DNA of 34,101 bases from CAVPEV01 sp963703555 (GTDB lineage: Bacteria; Actinomycetota; Actinomycetes; Actinomycetales; Cellulomonadaceae). Location of the stretch: contig CAVPEV010000052.1 of NCBI GenBank assembly GCA_963703555.1, forward strand, positions 1 to 34,101. The letters run 5' to 3'. The position numbers were made by a program, and so were the translations under genes. The notes under the pieces were generated by a model. It searched no databases. It was not told where the DNA came from and saw nothing but the letters and a program-made list of their open reading frames with translations. Every line of letters starts with the position of its first letter. Within the stretch, counting starts at the first letter, position 1. Shown here in pieces: positions 30,892 to 34,101 of the stretch.

Positions 30892-32129
30892 GCGAGGCGC
30901 TCCAGGATCTCGCGAACCGGTTGGTCGTCGAGGTGCCCGTCGGGGCGCCCAGGGGCGCCGTGCCACCGGCGGGCGCGGTGCTGGCCGTGCACACGCCGGC
31001 GGGGGGGAGCCTCGCCGTCGCGGGTCGACGCACGCTCGACCCCGAAGCGCCGATGACGCCCGACACGGTCCACGACCTCGCCTCCGTCACGAAGGTCGCG
31101 GCGACGACCGCTGTCGTCATGCGCCTGGTGTCGGAGGGGTTGCTGCAGCTGGAGTCGACCGTCCGCCGTCTGCTGCCGGCCTTCACCGGCGGGCACAAGG
31201 ACGAGGTCACGGTGCGCGACCTGCTCGAGCATCGCAGCGGGATGCAGGAGTGGTGGCCGTTGTACATCGCCGCGGCGCGGACCGGATCGACGCCCGAGGC
31301 CGCGTACGACGTCGTGGACAGGCTTCCGCTGCACTACGCGCCCGGCACCGGCTACCACTACTCGGACCTGGGGTTCGTCCAGCTGGGCCGGATCGTGTCG
31401 GTCGTCACGGGCCTCTCCCTGCCCGCGGCTGCGCGCGGACTCGTGCACGAGCCGCTCGGGCTGGGTCTCGGGTACGGGCCGGCGGCGGGCCCCCGCGTCG
31501 CAGCCAGCGCGCCCGACGACCGCATCGAGAGGGAGATGCTCGACTCGGGGATCCCGTACCCGGTGCCGTTCACCTCTGCCGACTTCCCACGGTGGCGCCG
31601 CAGCACGATCGTGGGCGAGGTCCATGACGGCAATGCCTTCCACGTCCTCGGCGGCGCCGCGGGTCATGCCGGGTTGTTCGGCACCGTTCCGGATCTGCTG
31701 CGGCTGGCTGTGGCGTTCGCGCACGCCGTCGAGCACGAGGCGCTCTGGTCGCCCCGGGTGGTCGAGGGGTTCTTCGCGGTGCGTGGCTCCCCGACCCAGG
31801 TGCTCGGGTTCCGCCGATCGGTGGTCCGCACCGACGGCGGTGAGGTCACCGTCCTCGGACATCCCGGGTTCGTCGGGGCGGCGATGGCCTTCGTGCCCGG
31901 GGACGACCTCGCCGTCGCGCTGGGCACGAACCGCCTTCTCCACGGGGGACGGCCGGTGCCGACCGAGCTCTTTCTCCGCGAGGTGCTACGAGTCGCGATG
32001 ACCGGGTCTGCCGACGCCGGCACGAAGCTCCGACCCCCGCCCGGCCCCGCGATCGGGACGACGACGTCCGATCCCCCGGACCCGCCCGTTCCCGGTTCCT
32101 TCTCCGACCCGAGCCGAGGTACCCCATGA
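30885..32129 (+). CDS. Beta-lactamase-fold serine hydrolase, candidate muropeptide amidase
   Basis: A 414-aa class C beta-lactamase/PBP-like hydrolase. The SxxK motif is SVTK (Ser67, Lys70), the tyrosine motif is YSD at Tyr159, and HPG at His326 is in the place of the third KTG/HTG-type box. No signal peptide or membrane segment is present, so it should act in the cytoplasm. The GTG at 30885 overlaps the epimerase stop by 7 bp. In B. subtilis a protein of this fold, AmiE (YbbE), is encoded next to MurQ/MurR and cuts MurNAc-L-Ala bonds; the same role is the best guess here. Esterase or D,D-peptidase activity cannot be excluded. Confidence 0.82.
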   Translation: MLGEALQDLANRLVVEVPVGAPRGAVPPAGAVLAVHTPAGGSLAVAGRRTLDPEAPMTPDTVHDLASVTKVAATTAVVMRLVSEGLLQLESTVRRLLPAFTGGHKDEVTVRDLLEHRSGMQEWWPLYIAAARTGSTPEAAYDVVDRLPLHYAPGTGYHYSDLGFVQLGRIVSVVTGLSLPAAARGLVHEPLGLGLGYGPAAGPRVAASAPDDRIEREMLDSGIPYPVPFTSADFPRWRRSTIVGEVHDGNAFHVLGGAAGHAGLFGTVPDLLRLAVAFAHAVEHEALWSPRVVEGFFAVRGSPTQVLGFRRSVVRTDGGEVTVLGHPGFVGAAMAFVPGDDLAVALGTNRLLHGGRPVPTELFLREVLRVAMTGSADAGTKLRPPPGPAIGTTTSDPPDPPVPGSFSDPSRGTP

Positions 32130-33817
32130 ACGATGCGCCTGCCCTGCTGTCCATCCGGGACCTGTCCGTGGTCTTCCGGACGCGTGCCGGTGACGTGCCT
32201 GCGGTGAGCGGCGTCACCATCGACGTGTTTCCCCGGCAGACCGTGGCCGTGGTGGGCGAGTCCGGCTCGGGGAAGTCCACGACGGCTGCTGCCATCAACC
32301 GCCTGCTGCCGGACACCGGTCACATCACGACGGGTCAGGTGCTGTTCGAGGGGAGCGACCTCGCCACCCTGACCGAGCGCGAGATGATCGCCGTGCGCGG
32401 CGCACAGATCGGCTTCGTCCCGCAGGACCCGATGTCCAACCTCAACCCGCTCATGCGGGTCGGTGCGCAGATCGCCGAGGCGCTCGAGGTGCACGGACGG
32501 ACGTCCGGCGCCGCGACCCGCGCCGCAGTGGTCGAGCTGCTGGAGATGGTGGGCATCCCGGACCCGGGGCAGCGTCTGCGCCAGTACCCGCACGAGTTCT
32601 CCGGCGGGATGCGCCAGCGTGTCCTCATCGCCATGGGGCTCGCCTGCCGCCCCCGGTTGCTGATCGCCGACGAGCCGACCAGCGCGCTGGACGTCACGGT
32701 GCAGCGCAGGGTCCTCGACCAGCTGGACGAGCTCGTCGCCCGGTTCGGCACGGCCGTCATCCTCATCACCCACGACCTCGGCCTGGCCGCCGAGCGTGCG
32801 CACACGATCGTGGTCATGAACAGGGGACGGGTCGTCGAGTCGGGGACTGCGGACCAGATCCTCGACTCGCCGCAGGACGCCTACACGAAGCGACTCCTGG
32901 ACGCGGCGCCGAGCCTGGCGTCGACGCGGCTGATCCGCATGCCCTCGATCGGTGTGCGCAGCCCGGCTACCGGCCACCCGGCCGCTGCCAGTCGGGCGCA
33001 GGGTGGGGCGGCTGCTGCACCGGCCGCAGGGCTTGTCGAGGTGCGCGACCTCTCGAAGACCTACTCGATGCGGTCCTCGCGGACGGGCACAGCGACACAG
33101 CTGCAGGCTGTGCGGGACGTGAGCTTCACGATCCCGCGCGGGCGCACCGTCTCGCTGGTGGGGGAGTCCGGGTCGGGGAAGTCGACGACGGCGAACATCG
33201 TGCTCGGCCTCGAGGCAGCCACGGCGGGCAGCGTGCTCTTCGACGGTGTCGACATCGCGCCGCTGTCGCGCCGGCAGCTGTTCGCCTTCCGCCGTCGGGT
33301 CCAGCCGGTGTTCCAGAACCCCTACGCATCCCTCGACCCGCGGTACACGGTCGAGGAGTCGATCGCCGAACCACTGCGGGTGCACCGCATCGGCGACGCA
33401 CGCAGCCGGCACGAGGCGGTGGTCAGGCTGCTCGACCAGGTCGCGCTGCCCGCCACCCTGGCGGCGCGACTGCCGCACGAGCTGTCCGGCGGACAGCGCC
33501 AGCGGGTCGCGATCGCGCGCGCCCTGGCCCTGGCCCCCGAGCTCGTCGTGCTGGACGAGGCGGTCTCGGCCCTCGACGTGATCGTGCAGGCGCAGATCCT
33601 CGAGCTGCTCGCGTCCCTGCAGGCAGAGCTCGGGTTGAGCTACCTGTTCATCAGCCATGACCTGGCGGTGGTGCGGATGATCTCCGACGAGGTGCACGTG
33701 ATGAAGAGCGGCCGGGTCGTGGAGAGCGGCACCCCTGAGCAGATCTTCGCGTCGCCCCGCGAGGAGTACACCCGCGACCTCCTCGCCGCGATCCCGGGTG
33801 GTCGCCGTGCCGCGTGA
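32126..33817 (+). CDS. Peptide ABC transporter ATPase, fused DppD-DppF type
   Basis: A 563-aa protein with two complete ABC ATPase domains. Domain 1 has Walker A GESGSGKST (about 44-52), signature FSGGMRQRV and Walker B LLIADEPTSALD. A low-complexity Ala/Gly linker (about 275-300) separates it from domain 2, with Walker A GESGSGKST, signature LSGGQRQRV and Walker B LVVLDEAVSALD, then the switch His in SHD. It energises the DppB/DppC-like pair from the cytoplasmic side. The start overlaps the hydrolase stop (ATGA). Unlike the sugar importer in this window, this transporter is complete within its operon. Confidence 0.94.
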   Translation: MNDAPALLSIRDLSVVFRTRAGDVPAVSGVTIDVFPRQTVAVVGESGSGKSTTAAAINRLLPDTGHITTGQVLFEGSDLATLTEREMIAVRGAQIGFVPQDPMSNLNPLMRVGAQIAEALEVHGRTSGAATRAAVVELLEMVGIPDPGQRLRQYPHEFSGGMRQRVLIAMGLACRPRLLIADEPTSALDVTVQRRVLDQLDELVARFGTAVILITHDLGLAAERAHTIVVMNRGRVVESGTADQILDSPQDAYTKRLLDAAPSLASTRLIRMPSIGVRSPATGHPAAASRAQGGAAAAPAAGLVEVRDLSKTYSMRSSRTGTATQLQAVRDVSFTIPRGRTVSLVGESGSGKSTTANIVLGLEAATAGSVLFDGVDIAPLSRRQLFAFRRRVQPVFQNPYASLDPRYTVEESIAEPLRVHRIGDARSRHEAVVRLLDQVALPATLAARLPHELSGGQRQRVAIARALALAPELVVLDEAVSALDVIVQAQILELLASLQAELGLSYLFISHDLAVVRMISDEVHVMKSGRVVESGTPEQIFASPREEYTRDLLAAIPGGRRAA

Positions 33818-34101
33818 ACGCTCCGCATCGCTGGCGACCGCCCTCGCCGACGTCTTCGACGACGAGCATCGGCACCTGCGGCCCATCGACCTCGCCGCGC
33901 GCTCCCACGACGCGTCGCACTACCTGATCACTCCCCTGGCCGCCGTGACGGCGCGGTCCGCCGAGGATGTCCGTGCCGTCATGGGGCTCGCCCGTCGGCA
34001 GGGTGTCCCGGTGACGTTCCGCTCCGGCGGCACGAGCCTGTCCGGTCAGGCGGGCGGCTCGGGGATCCTCGTGGACACCCGCCGGCACTACGAGCGATGG
34101 T
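33807..34101 (+). CDS. FAD-linked oxidase, GlcD/D-lactate dehydrogenase type (N-terminal part)
   Basis: Only the first 98 residues are inside the window. The reading frame contains the FAD_binding_4 (PCMH/VAO) entry motif: SHYLITPLAAVTARSAEDVRAV-like pattern, then VTFRSGGTSLSGQAGGSGILVD, which contacts the FAD pyrophosphate. This is the N-terminus of 2-hydroxyacid dehydrogenases such as GlcD, D-lactate dehydrogenase and the FAD/Fe-S fusion oxidases. The start is a GTG at 33807 (or 33798), overlapping the ATPase stop by about 11 bp, so it is in the same operon. D-lactate released by MurQ is an obvious candidate substrate, but the rest of the protein is needed to place it. Confidence 0.85.
   Translation, partial: MPRERSASLATALADVFDDEHRHLRPIDLAARSHDASHYLITPLAAVTARSAEDVRAVMGLARRQGVPVTFRSGGTSLSGQAGGSGILVDTRRHYERW

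Noticed and set aside
22332..34101. Genomic island inserted at tRNA-Arg
   Set aside because: The operon begins soon after the tRNA, but I find no integrase, no second copy of the tRNA 3' end and no obvious change in codon style. The right boundary is outside the window.

Overview
The window is high-GC actinobacterial DNA. GTG starts are common, several genes have a TANNNT hexamer about 6 nt before the start codon, and there is a bacterial proteasome activator (Bpa), a complete conservon-type signalling operon and a HAIR-like heat-shock operator. The genus cannot be named from sequence alone. No phage, transposase, integrase or CRISPR array is visible.

Left part (1-10.3 kb). A truncated lipid kinase gene diverges from serS, which overlaps a HAD phosphatase gene. 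A LacI-type regulator then precedes a three-gene carbohydrate ABC importer (binding lipoprotein plus two permeases, alpha-glucoside AglEFG-like, with no ATPase gene) and a 14-bp palindromic operator lies in front of the importer. A DMT/EamA exporter gene follows. It converges on a minus-strand pair encoding a quinone oxidoreductase-like protein and Bpa.

Middle (10.4-22.4 kb). A four-gene conservon (NIT-domain histidine kinase with a very long low-complexity tail, Roadblock protein, DUF742 protein, small GTPase) is followed by a PIN-like protein that has lost two acidic residues. Next come a MalY/PatB-type lyase, tRNA-Ser(UGA), a DUF981 membrane protein, an Hsp20 with a HAIR-like operator, a ThrE-type exporter and tRNA-Ser(GCU). 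A secreted rubrerythrin-like diiron protein follows, whose gene contains a 453-bp-period tandem duplication about 99% identical at DNA level. tRNA-Arg(ACG) ends the section.

Right part (22.5-34.1 kb). This is the most interesting region: a divergent RpiR/MurR-type regulator and a tightly coupled operon of ten genes. It encodes an oligopeptide-type ABC importer (binding protein, two permeases, fused double ATPase), MurNAc-6-phosphate etherase (MurQ), anhydro-MurNAc kinase (AnmK), a GNAT acetyltransferase, a dipeptide epimerase of the L-Ala-D/L-Glu type, a cytoplasmic beta-lactamase-fold serine hydrolase and the start of a GlcD/D-lactate-dehydrogenase-type FAD oxidase. Together they read as a self-contained cell-wall-fragment (muropeptide) uptake and catabolism system. 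Fragments would be imported by the ABC transporter, the MurNAc-peptide bond cut by the hydrolase, the anhydro sugar phosphorylated by AnmK and split by MurQ into GlcNAc-6-P and D-lactate. D-lactate would be oxidised by the FAD enzyme and the released dipeptide epimerised. The gene families are recognised with good confidence; the integrated pathway and its substrates are inference.
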